NCBI GenBank assembly: GCA_018399285.1
Contig: JAGYOW010000010.1
Location: 31,052 to 95,051 of the forward strand
Direction: 5' to 3'
Source of the DNA: Desulfotignum sp.
Lineage (GTDB): Bacteria > Desulfobacterota > Desulfobacteria > Desulfobacterales > Desulfobacteraceae
DNA length: 64,000 bases
In this document: positions 30,204 to 39,334 of the stretch, piece after piece
Layout of the letters: each line of letters opens with the position of its first letter
How positions within the stretch are numbered: the first letter of the stretch is position 1
The notes under the pieces: model-generated
What the model was told of the DNA's origin: nothing
Database searches by the model: none
Seen by the model: the letters and a program-made list of their open reading frames with translations, nothing else
Translations under genes and position numbers: made by a program

Positions 30204-31034
30204 ATGGCAAAAATTGTCCATCGTGAGGAAATGGCCCAGGGCACCATCATTTTAAATGAGATTGAGGCCCTGCGCATATCCCGCAAAGCTAAACCCGGCC
30301 AGTTCGTAATTCTTCAGGCCGATGAGACCGGGGAACGTATTCCGTTGACCATGGCGGATACCAACCCGGACAAAGGAACCATCACCATTATCTACATGGT
30401 GGTGGGCAAGTCCACGGCCCGGTTCAAACAACTGCAGGTCGGAGACGAATATTTCGCCCTGATCGGTCCGTTAGGGGCACCCACCCATATTGAAAATTTC
30501 GGCAAAGTGGTGTGTGTGGGCGGGGGCACAGGGATTGCCGTGCTTCACCCCATTACCCGGGCATTGAAACAGGCCGGCAATGAAGTCACCACCATTTTAG
30601 GCGCCAGAACCTATGACCTGCTGATCATGGAAGAAAAAATGCGGGCCGTGTCCGATCATTTTCACATCTGCACGGATGACGGATCCCACGGGCACCACGG
30701 ATTTGTAACCGATGTACTCAAAGATGTCCTGGAAAAAGACGACATCAACCTGGCCGTGGCCATCGGACCCATTCCCATGATGAAGTTCTGCAGCCTGATC
30801 ACCAAGGAAAAAAATGTCAAAACCTTTGTGAGTCTGAACCCCATCATGGTGGACGGCACGGGCATGTGCGGGTGCTGCCGCGTTTCCGTGGGCGGAGCCA
30901 CCAAATTCGCCTGTGTGGACGGACCGGAATTTGACGGACATAAAGTGGATTTTGATGAGCTGGCCAAACGACTGGCATCCTATCTGGACGAAGAAAAAAC
31001 CAGCATGAAAACCTTTGAAAACAGCAACGCATGA
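30204..31034 (+). CDS. nfnA: NfnA, ferredoxin-NADP+ reductase subunit alpha
   Basis: A 276-residue flavoprotein subunit of the electron-bifurcating NADH-dependent ferredoxin:NADP+ oxidoreductase (also annotated SudB). It has an FAD-binding N-terminal domain, the NAD-binding VCVGGGTGIAVLHPI, and a C-terminal Cys cluster GMCGCCRVSVGG for the [2Fe-2S] centre. ACAGGAGGA is well placed ahead of the ATG. The gene for subunit beta follows at 34 bases, so they form one operon that couples NADPH, NADH and reduced ferredoxin pools. Confidence 0.92.
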   Translation: MAKIVHREEMAQGTIILNEIEALRISRKAKPGQFVILQADETGERIPLTMADTNPDKGTITIIYMVVGKSTARFKQLQVGDEYFALIGPLGAPTHIENFGKVVCVGGGTGIAVLHPITRALKQAGNEVTTILGARTYDLLIMEEKMRAVSDHFHICTDDGSHGHHGFVTDVLKDVLEKDDINLAVAIGPIPMMKFCSLITKEKNVKTFVSLNPIMVDGTGMCGCCRVSVGGATKFACVDGPEFDGHKVDFDELAKRLASYLDEEKTSMKTFENSNA

Positions 31035-31067
31035 ACAAACAACCGCCCTGGTTGTACGGAGGAATAA

Positions 31068-32471
31068 ATGGCAGAAAAAAAAGTGAAAATTGACCGGGCC
31101 AAAATGCCGGAACAGGACCCGGATGTCAGACGGAGAAATTTTGAGGAAGTCCCCCTGGGGCTGAGCGAAGAGATGGCCATGACCGAGGCCAAACGGTGCC
31201 TGCAATGCAAAAAACCGGCCTGTGTGGAAGGGTGTCCGGTTTCCGTGCTCATCCCGGATTTTATCAAGTGCATCGCTGAAGGTGATTTTTCCGGTGCCGC
31301 CAACAAACTGTGGGAAAGAAACGCATTGCCGGCCGTGTGCGGCCGGGTCTGCCCCCAGGAAGAACAGTGCGAAGGCAAATGTATTGTGGGCAAAAAAGAC
31401 AAGCCCGTGGCCATCGGATATCTGGAACGGTTTGCCGCAGACTATGAGCGGAAAAACGGTTCCGGCGGGATCCCGGCCGTGGCCGAAAAAACCGGAAAAA
31501 AAGTGGCGGTCATCGGATCAGGTCCGTCCGGGCTGACCGTGGCCGGAGACCTCTTGCTCAAAGGCCATGATGTCACCATTTTTGAGGCGTTTCACAAACC
31601 CGGCGGGGTCCTGGTATACGGCATTCCTGAATTTCGTCTGCCCAAGGAAATCGTGGCATCGGAAGTGGCCACCCTGGAAAAAATGGGTGCCAGCATCGAG
31701 TGCAATTCCGTGGTGGGCGCGTCCGTCACCATTGACGAACTGTTCGAGGAAGGATATGACGCCGCGTATATCGGTGTGGGGGCTGGCCTGCCCCGGTTCA
31801 TGAACCTGCCCGGCGAAAACCTCATCGGCATCTATTCCGCCAATGAATACCTGACCCGCACCAACCTGATGAAAGGGTATCTGTTCCCCAAATACGACAC
31901 CCCCATTGCCAAGGGCAAAAACGTGGTGGTGCTGGGTGCGGGCAACGTGGCCATGGACTCGGCCCGAACGGCCATGCGCCTGGGCGCGGATTCCGTGAAG
32001 GTGGTGTACCGGCGGTCCAGAGAAGAGATGCCGGCCAGGGAAGAAGAACTCCACCATGCCCAGCAGGAACAGATCGAATTTGTGCTGCTCACCAACCCCA
32101 CCCAGTTTTTCGGGGATGAGAACGGCCGGCTCACGGGTATGGAATGCCTGAAAATGGAACTGGGCGAACCGGATGCCTCGGGCAGAAGACGGCCCGTGCC
32201 CATCGAAGGGTCTGAGTTCAGAATTGACTGCGACCTGGTGGTGGTGTCTGTGGGTTCCAACGCCAACCCGCTTTTGACCAATGCCACCCCGGACATGGCG
32301 TTAAACCGCTGGGGCAATATTGTGGCGGATCCGGTCACGGGCAAGACCACCAAAAAAGGGGTCTGGGCCGGCGGCGACATTGTCACAGGCGCTGCCACGG
32401 TCATCCTGGCCATGGGAGCCGGCAGAGCGGCAGCCAACTCCATGCATGACTATCTGACCATCGGCTGGTAA
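31068..32471 (+). CDS. nfnB: NfnB, NADPH-dependent subunit beta (GltD-like)
   Basis: A 467-residue glutamate-synthase-small-chain-like subunit. Two Cys clusters for [4Fe-4S] centres lie at the start (CLQCKKPACVEGCP and CGRVCPQEEQCEGKC). The FAD fold begins at VAVIGSGPSGLTVAGD, and the NADPH fold at VVVLGAGNVAMDSA. With NfnA it makes the NADH-dependent reduced ferredoxin:NADP+ oxidoreductase. It could be misread as glutamate synthase beta (gltA), but the adjacent nfnA and the absence of a large subunit settle the call. A strong terminator follows. Confidence 0.92.
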   Translation: MAEKKVKIDRAKMPEQDPDVRRRNFEEVPLGLSEEMAMTEAKRCLQCKKPACVEGCPVSVLIPDFIKCIAEGDFSGAANKLWERNALPAVCGRVCPQEEQCEGKCIVGKKDKPVAIGYLERFAADYERKNGSGGIPAVAEKTGKKVAVIGSGPSGLTVAGDLLLKGHDVTIFEAFHKPGGVLVYGIPEFRLPKEIVASEVATLEKMGASIECNSVVGASVTIDELFEEGYDAAYIGVGAGLPRFMNLPGENLIGIYSANEYLTRTNLMKGYLFPKYDTPIAKGKNVVVLGAGNVAMDSARTAMRLGADSVKVVYRRSREEMPAREEELHHAQQEQIEFVLLTNPTQFFGDENGRLTGMECLKMELGEPDASGRRRPVPIEGSEFRIDCDLVVVSVGSNANPLLTNATPDMALNRWGNIVADPVTGKTTKKGVWAGGDIVTGAATVILAMGAGRAAANSMHDYLTIGW

Positions 32472-32504
32472 TGATCCAAACCCGGTTGTTGCCGGTCATC
32501 TAAA

Positions 32505-32550
32505 AAAACCCGGTGGAAACCGATATCACAACCGGTTTCCACCGGGTTTT
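32505..32550 (+). terminator. Rho-independent terminator after nfnB
   Basis: An 18-bp perfect stem (from AAAACCCGGTGGAAACCG) with a ten-base loop, ending in TTTT. Because the left arm starts with an A-run it could also work for minus-strand transcripts arriving from cooT. Confidence 0.85.
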
Positions 32551-32610
32551 CATTTGTTGCCGCCTTATTTTTTGCTCATTTAATGCCACACACAAGATGT
32601 GCCGGCAATG

Positions 32611-32799
32611 TCACTCCGGTTGAATAAACACCTTGTGATCCACCAGGGACAGTGAATGAATCCGTCCTTTGATGAATTTCTGGTCCCCGAAAATGGACAC
32701 CAGCCGGATCCCGTTCTCATCGGGCTCCACCTTGTCCACGGCGTCCATGATCAATGTTTCCTTATCTGCTTGTTTCAGATATGCACTTGCTTCACACAT
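32611..32799 (-). CDS. cooT: CooT-family nickel-binding protein
   Basis: A 62-residue protein beginning MCEASAYL; the N-terminal Met-Cys pair is the conserved metal site of CooT-type nickel chaperones. It then forms a small beta barrel (IMDAVDKVEPDENGIRLV). Family members serve nickel delivery to CO dehydrogenase or other nickel enzymes. It is the last gene of a minus-strand group with tmk and a DUF3842 gene, 12 bases behind the latter. Confidence 0.75.
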   Translation of the reverse strand: MCEASAYLKQADKETLIMDAVDKVEPDENGIRLVSIFGDQKFIKGRIHSLSLVDHKVFIQPE

Positions 32800-32811
32800 G
32801 TCTGGTTCTCC

Positions 32812-33246
32812 TTATTGGGTTTCAATGAAAGACAGATGGGATGCCATGAGCTCATCCACCAGCATGGGCAACGGCAGTCCGGCCACCCCCACAATGTCGA
32901 TATTTTCCTGGCTCAAGGGCAGCAGCACCTTTCGAGCGTCTGACAGGCTGATGGCTTCGGCCATGGGTCCGGTCACCTCCCCCATCATGGCATGGGGCAT
33001 GATGATGCCCACGGGCCCGATGATCACATCCGCCTTTTTCACGGTCTGGATGATGGCATTGGTACCGGACGCCCCTTTGTTGGCCCGGGATTTGAGCATC
33101 TGGGCCGTGGCGATGGCATTGGTGCCCAAAGCAATGATTTCCACATCCTCGCCGAACCGGTCTTTGAGTTTTTTGATCACCACCGCACCGATGCCCCCGC
33201 CCTGACCGTCCACCACACAGATGGTCTGTTTTTTTCTGGTTTCCAT
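32812..33246 (-). CDS. DUF3842 family protein
   Basis: About 144 residues from the ATG at 33246 (METRKKQTICVVDGQGGGIG); an upstream ATG at 33285 is in frame but adds a leader not expected for the family. The Gly-rich loop DGQGGGIG near the start looks like a nucleotide-binding turn. The rest alternates hydrophobic strands and helices, with VGVAGLPLPMLVDELM near the end. The family is frequently found next to CooT-like genes. No function is established. Confidence 0.7.
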   Translation of the reverse strand: METRKKQTICVVDGQGGGIGAVVIKKLKDRFGEDVEIIALGTNAIATAQMLKSRANKGASGTNAIIQTVKKADVIIGPVGIIMPHAMMGEVTGPMAEAISLSDARKVLLPLSQENIDIVGVAGLPLPMLVDELMASHLSFIETQ

Positions 33247-33289
33247 GAATTGTTTGTCTTTATTTTCAGTTGTCAATGCATCCACACAT

Positions 33290-33934
33290 TTACCCGCTGG
33301 TAAACATATGGCTGATCCGGTGCCAGATCGCTTGTTCCACCTCGTCTTCAGAAGCGTTCCCGTCCACCACCTTCACGATTTCCTGATCTTTGAGCCGTTC
33401 AAATGCGGCAAAATAATTATCCCGCACCCGGGTCAGGATGTCAATTTTTTCAAACAGATCCAGATGTTTCCGGCCGGCCCGGATCCGCTCCAGGCAGGTA
33501 TTGGGCGCCACATCGATGAACAGCGTCAGATCCGGTTTCAGAATCTGTGCATTCACGGTGTTTAACGTAATCACCCATTCCAGATCCATGTCTTTGGCAT
33601 GATAGGCATAAGAGGAAAAATAATACCGGTCGCACAGCACGGTCCGCCCTTTTTCCATCAAAGCCTTCACGCCCGTGTCCGGGGTGACCAGATGATCGGT
33701 CCGGTCTGCGGCGAACAGGGCCGCCAGGGTCCGCGGGTCTGTGACGATCCGACCTGCCAGCATTTGACGGATCAAAGCCCCCACCGGACCATCCGTGGGT
33801 TCACATGTGGCCACGGCATCGATTCCCATGCGGGTGAGCCGTTTTAGTATTCGCGCCATCTGGGTGGTTTTTCCGGACCCGTCCAGTCCCTCAAACACCA
33901 CAAATCTGCCTGTTGTCATAAAATTCTCAGTCAT
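33290..33934 (-). CDS. tmk: Thymidylate kinase
   Basis: A 214-residue dTMP kinase with P-loop EGLDGSGKTTQ (from residue 15), the DRYYFSSYAYH segment that includes the DRY motif, and the LID region TCLERIRAGRKHLD. It phosphorylates dTMP to dTDP. Two further genes (DUF3842, cooT) follow on the same strand and may be co-transcribed. Confidence 0.93.
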   Translation of the reverse strand: MTENFMTTGRFVVFEGLDGSGKTTQMARILKRLTRMGIDAVATCEPTDGPVGALIRQMLAGRIVTDPRTLAALFAADRTDHLVTPDTGVKALMEKGRTVLCDRYYFSSYAYHAKDMDLEWVITLNTVNAQILKPDLTLFIDVAPNTCLERIRAGRKHLDLFEKIDILTRVRDNYFAAFERLKDQEIVKVVDGNASEDEVEQAIWHRISHMFTSG

Positions 33935-33963
33935 TATGATCTTTTTTATTTTCTCCGATCTTT

Positions 33964-34518
33964 TTACAAAAACGGGAAAAACATCGGTACCTGTTTTTTG
34001 TATTCCGCATAAGGTTCTCCCAGCCTTTTTAACAATTCCGGTTCTTCAACCGTCTTCAACTCCCACACGTTAATGATGATAAATAGCGGCGTAAAGATAA
34101 GCGTCAATGATACTGAACCCAAAGCAATGCCAAGGCCGAAAAGCTGAATAAAAACGCCGGAAAGCATGGGGTTGCGGGCAAATCTGTATGGGCCGCTTGT
34201 TACAAGCGTTGGCGGGGGACTGACGGGAACAGGCGTACCTCGCGCCCTAAGAAATGAGGCGATTGAAAAGAGCGTAAGGCATATACCGGATATAATAAAA
34301 ACCAACCCTATGACAAAGCTTAAAAAATTGTATCCTCTGGAGAAACTCAGCCATTGATCAACCGCAAGAGACAGGAAAACAAAAAAGGCAATCAGAGAAA
34401 AATAAAGGGTCGCGACAATTGGAGCAAGGACAACCCTCACTCTCCAGTCTCCCGTGGCTATTTTACAAACCAGCCCTACCCACCTGCTTACCAAAGACAT
34501 TGTTTTTCCCAGTTGCAT
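33964..34518 (-). CDS. Isoprenylcysteine/phospholipid methyltransferase-like membrane protein
   Basis: A 184-residue membrane protein of the ICMT/PEMT type. Several hydrophobic helices precede the SAM-binding C-terminal motif SGPYRFARNPM and the ending EPELLKRLGEPYAEYKKQVP, both diagnostic of the family. G+C is lower than in the tmk group, marking the start of a compositionally different stretch. The methyl acceptor cannot be inferred. Confidence 0.8.
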   Translation of the reverse strand: MQLGKTMSLVSRWVGLVCKIATGDWRVRVVLAPIVATLYFSLIAFFVFLSLAVDQWLSFSRGYNFLSFVIGLVFIISGICLTLFSIASFLRARGTPVPVSPPPTLVTSGPYRFARNPMLSGVFIQLFGLGIALGSVSLTLIFTPLFIIINVWELKTVEEPELLKRLGEPYAEYKKQVPMFFPFL

Positions 34519-35261
34519 CGTTCAATATTAAGTTTGCTTCTGTCGACTTTTGTATAACCATAACCCTGTTGAACAGAGCCGCTGTCCAGATCCGGATACG
34601 GCTATTTTATCTATGGGGTTTATATCGTTTGTGGTATGGTTGTGCAAGGATAAACAAGGCCTAACAATATGATTTCCAAGTGTGAGCGCTGCTTTTGATT
34701 GCCCGGATCGGTCGTAAAGTGGAACTGTCTTCGCCGGTCCAAAAAAAGAACAGAGATTTTTCCCCCTGAAACTGATAATTGTCAAGGGAAAATTATCATT
34801 GAAAGGGATTTCCAAAGCCCAACACCAACTGGCGGATTGCCATCGAACTTGGCGGGCTGAAGGTCATCAACCGGGATGCCTATCAAGAGGTTTTCAGCGC
34901 TTCGGAGGCATTCTACAATTGTCCCGGCGGGACCACAGGTGGGGACCTCATGAGGATCGGGACTTTGCCAGGCCTCGTACAGCTCTTTTCTGGGCAAAAC
35001 GCCGGCCCGGCAGACCGATCTGGCGATGCGGTGAAATAAGTGTCATCCGCGAACAGCTCCCGGTGCATGGGCATGAGCCGGTTTTTGATAAATGGTGTTG
35101 ATTTTTTTGATTTTGGCTTGAAGGATTATGGTGGACTATGCTCAAAATCAGCTCAAATTTTGAATTTTTCAAATTTTTCCGGTAAATTTCAATATCGTTT
35201 CTCTTTTATTTTTAAAAGCCTGATTTTCATCTTGACAGGATCAGACCTCCCCATTCTTGTC
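34519..35261. other. Non-coding or decayed stretch
   Basis: No convincing intact gene. A frame at about 34830-35040 on the plus strand (WRIAIELGGLKVIN onward) and an overlapping one on the minus strand have gene-like composition, but I recognise neither, and both lack good starts. The last 200 bases are strongly A/T-rich and lead into the ubiD promoter. Probably remnants of lost genes. Confidence 0.4.
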
Positions 35262-35289
35262 TTGACAAAAAGTATTTACTTAATCTAAT
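35262..35289 (+). promoter_or_regulatory. Strong sigma-70-type promoter for ubiD
   Basis: TTGACA, 16-base spacer, TCTAAT. It is 55 bases before the chosen ubiD start and overlaps the left arm of an inverted repeat. Confidence 0.6.
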
Positions 35290-35307
35290 TACTGTTAGGG
35301 GTAATTA
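35286..35307. promoter_or_regulatory. Inverted repeat at the ubiD transcription start, possible operator
   Basis: TAATTAC and GTAATTA separated by eight bases cover the -10 end and expected start site of the ubiD promoter. A repressor bound here would block transcription. No regulator gene is adjacent. Confidence 0.4.
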
Positions 35308-35343
35308 TTCAAAATGTGTTTTTCGACAATGGGAGGGGGGAGT

Positions 35344-36819
35344 ATGGGAGCAGGAAACAGGAAAGTGATGAGTTCATTAGCAATGACAGTCATGCTTTTT
35401 TTTCTATTGACCATACCGGTTTCGGAATTGTTTGGTGGGGAGCAGGAAACGGCGGGAGACCGTTTAGCCGATTTTTCAACCTGTCTGACCTATTTGGAAG
35501 AGACCGGCAATCTTGTCAGGGTGAAAACCGAAGTTAACCCGGAATACGAATTGGCCGGGATTGCAAAAAAATACGAAGGCAGGCAATGTGTTTTGTTCGA
35601 AAAGGTTACCGGCAGTGATTATCCCGTGTTTATAGGGCTGTTGTGGAATCGTGATATCGTGGGAAAAATTTTCGGGGTGCCTAAAGAGCAGGTTCCCTTT
35701 ACCGTGGCCTCGGCAATTGGTGCCTGGAAAAAGGACAAGAACGTAATGGCCTCTCCCGTTCTTGACATCGGACCGGCCAATGAGGTGGTAGAAGAAGATG
35801 TTGATCTCTATAAGCTTCCGGTGCCGATCCATGCCCTTAAAGATGGCGGGCGGTATCTGGATTCGTCGGTGGTCCTGGTTAAAAATCCGGAGACAGATGA
35901 GGTGAATATCTCCATTCACCGGTGTATGATTGTGGCAAAAGACAGAATGACGTTTTTAATTGATCCGGGACGGCATCTAGGGGCCTATCTGGAGAAGATG
36001 GAGCAGAAAAACATGCCATTGGAGATAACCATCAACAACGGCGTTGGCCTGGCTCCGTGGATTGTTTCCGCTATCCCCCGTCAGGGAGACGGCAAGTATA
36101 AAATCGCCAGCCATCTTATCGGCAAGCCCCTTCGTTTTTTAAAGGCCCAGACGGTTGACGTTCCGGCACTGGCTGATGCCCAGTTTGTGATTGAAGCGGA
36201 AATACTGCCCAATGTCCGGGAAGACGAGGGCCCTTTTGCAGAGGTCACGGGTTATTATGCTGAAAAGGCCAAACGATGGGTCATGAAAGTTAAAAAAATC
36301 ACCCATCGAAAAGCCCCGGTTTTTCATACACTTTTATCGGGTGTTGAAGTCTGGAATGCAGTGGGATTTACTGCTGAAGCCAAAATTTTCGGCACGGTCA
36401 AAAAGAGCGTCCCCCAGCTGAAAGCTGTTTACCTGATGCCTGGGGGCTGCGGGTTCTATGGTGCTGTGGTTCAAGTGGAAAAGGATGCTGCCGATATCGG
36501 ACGAAAAGCCATTTTGGAGACATTTAATGCCTTTAAGCCCTTACAGCGGGTCATTGCGGTGGATACGGACGTTAATTTGTATGATCCTGTTGATGTAAAC
36601 TGGGCCATTACTACCCGATCCAATCCTGATACAGACTTAATCATTCTGCAGAATCAATGGGGACATATTCTGAACCCCATGGTGAAACTGAACCCGGATG
36701 GAAAGGGCGGCACTGTGACCAAAATTGGTATTGATGCCACTGCACCTTTTCCGCGCACGGATAAGTTCGAACGTGTAAAGTTCAAGGAAGTGGATCTGGG
36801 TAATTATGCTATCCAATAG
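35344..36819 (+). CDS. UbiD-family prFMN decarboxylase with predicted signal peptide
   Basis: About 491 residues from the ATG at 35344, chosen because GGAGGGGGG precedes it; an upstream in-frame ATG at 35314 lacks this. The N-terminus (NRKVMSSLAMTVMLFFLL, then an IPVSELFGGEQ region) looks like a Sec signal peptide, which UbiD proteins normally lack. The rest is UbiD: ISIHRCMI, DEGPFAEVTGYY with the catalytic Glu residues, and VDTDVNLYDPVDVNWAI. It should be a reversible (de)carboxylase needing prenylated FMN from UbiX, encoded 1.7 kb downstream. Stop is TAG followed at once by TAA. The substrate is unknown. Confidence 0.8.
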   Translation: MGAGNRKVMSSLAMTVMLFFLLTIPVSELFGGEQETAGDRLADFSTCLTYLEETGNLVRVKTEVNPEYELAGIAKKYEGRQCVLFEKVTGSDYPVFIGLLWNRDIVGKIFGVPKEQVPFTVASAIGAWKKDKNVMASPVLDIGPANEVVEEDVDLYKLPVPIHALKDGGRYLDSSVVLVKNPETDEVNISIHRCMIVAKDRMTFLIDPGRHLGAYLEKMEQKNMPLEITINNGVGLAPWIVSAIPRQGDGKYKIASHLIGKPLRFLKAQTVDVPALADAQFVIEAEILPNVREDEGPFAEVTGYYAEKAKRWVMKVKKITHRKAPVFHTLLSGVEVWNAVGFTAEAKIFGTVKKSVPQLKAVYLMPGGCGFYGAVVQVEKDAADIGRKAILETFNAFKPLQRVIAVDTDVNLYDPVDVNWAITTRSNPDTDLIILQNQWGHILNPMVKLNPDGKGGTVTKIGIDATAPFPRTDKFERVKFKEVDLGNYAIQ

Positions 36820-36825
36820 TAATCA

Positions 36826-37480
36826 ACGGTTTAGGCAAAACCTGCCATGGCTGTTGGAGCCGCTCTTCCGTAAGGGCTCTGCACGGTATAGATCTTCTGG
36901 TTGAACGATCTGCCGTCTGTTGTGTGCTTGGCCCCAACGGCGCCGGAAAATCGACCTTGATATCCATTCTCTGCTGCCTGCTCCCCCCGGATTCCGGGAG
37001 GAAACAGGTGCCAGGACTGGACCTTGTCAAGGCGCGACGCAGGATCAGGAGCCAGGTGAACTTTACAAGCGGGCATGCCAATTTCCCTGCCAACTTTACG
37101 GTGGCAGAGATTCTGACCTACTTTGGGATGCTTTATGGTTTGCCGGGAAAACAACGCCTGTTTAAAATCGATGAGTTACTCTCTTTTTTTGAATTGCGGG
37201 CGTATCGGGATGTCCAGTTCAGTCATCTCTCCACAGGGTATAAGCAGCGCCTTGCATTGGCTAAATCTTTGATCAATGATCTGCAACTGCTGTTTCTTGA
37301 TGAGCCGACAGTGGGGATCGACCCTGCGGTGGCCTCCTTGATTCGCAGCCGGCTAATGGCATGAAAAGAAAAACAAGGCACCACCATAGTTTTGACCACC
37401 CATCAACCTGTTCTGCTGTTTTTTTCACAGGCACTGCGATACTCAAGAGAGCATGGTATTCTCAAAAGAATATCTGATTA
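36826..37480 (+). pseudogene. ABC transporter ATP-binding protein, decayed
   Basis: ABC ATPase sequence is readable from VINGLGKTCHGCW through Walker A LGPNGAGKSTLIS, the signature LSTGYKQRLALAKS and Walker B LLFLDEPTVGIDP. No start codon lies in frame at the 5' end, where an ATA sits in the expected place. An in-frame TGA follows IRSRLMA, after which homology goes on (KEKQGTTIVLTTHQP). The gene is therefore dead at both ends. No membrane component is next to it. Its position between ubiD and a methyltransferase suggests debris from an earlier insertion or deletion. Confidence 0.75.
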
Positions 37481-37484
37481 ACAG

Positions 37485-38543
37485 ATGAAGATATCAAAAC
37501 GATGTATTAAAAGCACCCTGGAGTTATCTGTTGGACTGGTGTTTCTGCTGGATCTTTTTTGGATGGGTACCGGAGTTATAGCGCTGATGTCAGTGTCTGT
37601 TTATCTGTTTCTTTATATCAAATATCGATGCGAGGCACGATTAAATTGCCGGCATTCGAAAACCATCAAGGAGCAGATGACCCTGTCTGATATTAAATAT
37701 ATTGAGACAAAATATACCCAGCGCCCGGATTTTAATTCTCCGCAAAAACGGGCCCTGATGCGTTCACCATTGGACAGGTTCTTTTATCACGACAGGTATG
37801 AGCGGGTTCAGTCACTGTTGAAAACCTATGCACTCGGCTGCAATACAATTTTGGATCTGGGGTGCGGGTTCGGCCGTAACACCCGGTTTATATCCAATGA
37901 TCTGCAAAAAACAGGGTACGGGTTGGAGTTGGATCATCTGAAACTTGTCTGGGCACGGTCTGAAACCAAGAGGCTTCAACTGAGCCGGGAGATTCCTTTT
38001 GTCTGCGGGGATGTAGCCGGGCCGCCCTTTGCCCCCGGCAGTTTTGACTGTATTGTATTTACCGAAGTATTGGAGCATTTAATTGATCCCATGGCAGGCC
38101 TGGATGCCTGCCGTGATTTTCTTTGTCAAAACGGTGTGTTGATCATTACGGTTCCAAGCCGCCATAATTTGAACTACAGCAATAACCCGTTTATTATTAT
38201 TGAAAAACTGGTGAGCCTTAGCAAGGATTCCGTGCTGCCGCCCTTCCATGATCTCCATGCACAGTTTGAGTACAACTGGAAAAAACCGGAACCTGAATAT
38301 GGCATTCATTATAATTTCACCAGGCAAACCATTGATAAAGCCCTGCTGGACAGAGGATTTCGCACCATTTTGCGCAACAGCTTTGAACTGGAAATTTATC
38401 CATACCTGCTGATTGAGATGCTATCAAAGGGTAATCTGAAGGTGATAACGAAATATGTTGGCGGGATTGAAAAGTTTCTGGCAAAATTACCCCTGGTCAA
38501 GCTTCTGGGGCAACATCTTATCTATGTCGCTGTAAAAAAATAG
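37485..38543 (+). CDS. Membrane-anchored SAM-dependent methyltransferase
   Basis: A 352-residue class I methyltransferase. Residues 13-45 form one or two membrane segments, then a linker, and the SAM-binding motif ILDLGCGFGRNTRF. Motif II is CIVFTEVLEHLIDP, motif III GVLIITVPSR. It is followed 13 bases downstream by ubiX, with AGGAG in between, so the two genes are likely co-transcribed. It could methylate the product or substrate of the UbiD enzyme, or act in quinone or lipid chemistry; nothing in the sequence decides. Stop is TAG. Confidence 0.75.
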   Translation: MKISKRCIKSTLELSVGLVFLLDLFWMGTGVIALMSVSVYLFLYIKYRCEARLNCRHSKTIKEQMTLSDIKYIETKYTQRPDFNSPQKRALMRSPLDRFFYHDRYERVQSLLKTYALGCNTILDLGCGFGRNTRFISNDLQKTGYGLELDHLKLVWARSETKRLQLSREIPFVCGDVAGPPFAPGSFDCIVFTEVLEHLIDPMAGLDACRDFLCQNGVLIITVPSRHNLNYSNNPFIIIEKLVSLSKDSVLPPFHDLHAQFEYNWKKPEPEYGIHYNFTRQTIDKALLDRGFRTILRNSFELEIYPYLLIEMLSKGNLKVITKYVGGIEKFLAKLPLVKLLGQHLIYVAVKK

Positions 38544-38556
38544 AGGAGAAAAAAAG

Positions 38557-39120
38557 ATGACGAAACCGATTATTGTGGGTATTACCGGAGCCAGTGGCGT
38601 TATTTACGGCATTTCCCTGCTGAAAGCCCTTCGGGACCTGGAAATCAACACACACCTGGTATTGAGTGAAGGGGGAATCCGGAATATTGATATTGAAACC
38701 GATCATACGATTCAGGAAGTCTTGGATATGGCAACAACGGTTCACGACATCAACAATATCGGTGCAAATATCGCCAGCGGATCTTTTTTGACGGCTGGAA
38801 TGATCATAGCGCCCTGTACCATGAAGACCCTGTCTGCTGTGGCCAATTCCTTTGATTATAATTTATTGATCCGGGCGGCAGATGTTACCTTAAAAGAAAA
38901 AAGACGGCTTGTCCTGATGGTCAGGGAGACACCGCTTCATAAGGGTCACCTGAAACTGATGCTCCGGGCTGCCGACATCGGTGCCATGATCCTGCCGCCG
39001 GTACCTGCCTTTTATCATCGTCCAAAAACCATAGCCGATATTATCAACCAGAGTATCGGCAAGGCATTAGATTTTTTGTCTGTTGAGCACCGGTTGTTTG
39101 ACCGGTGGTCTGGTGTATAA
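38557..39120 (+). CDS. ubiX: UbiX flavin prenyltransferase
   Basis: A 187-residue UbiX, which joins dimethylallyl phosphate to reduced FMN to make the prFMN cofactor for UbiD. Motifs: VGITGASGVIYGI at the FMN site, IIAPCTMKTLSAVAN, VLMVRETPLHKGH, and the ending ILPPVPAFYHRP. Length is typical. A companion of the upstream UbiD, although the presence of a signal peptide on that UbiD raises the question of how it would receive the cofactor. Confidence 0.92.
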   Translation: MTKPIIVGITGASGVIYGISLLKALRDLEINTHLVLSEGGIRNIDIETDHTIQEVLDMATTVHDINNIGANIASGSFLTAGMIIAPCTMKTLSAVANSFDYNLLIRAADVTLKEKRRLVLMVRETPLHKGHLKLMLRAADIGAMILPPVPAFYHRPKTIADIINQSIGKALDFLSVEHRLFDRWSGV

Positions 39121-39334
39121 AGGATCATCCACCTATCAGTATCCCATGCCAATGTAACCCCGGGCACCTGATGCAGAGGAAGGGGTCGAACATCATGCAC
39201 TTTCTCAATCAGGCGTGTTCAATTTTGCTTCTTTTTTTTGGATGCCATCTGATCAGGCGCTTTCCTTATGAATACAAAGAGAAGAGTCTTGATCTGAAAG
39301 CACAACTGCCCAAATGAGCCACCACCTCTGTTTA

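Noticed and set aside
34799..35040. A gene in the 34.8-35.0 kb stretch on either strand
   Set aside because: Both strands are partly open, but there is no ribosome site, recognisable motif or plausible start.
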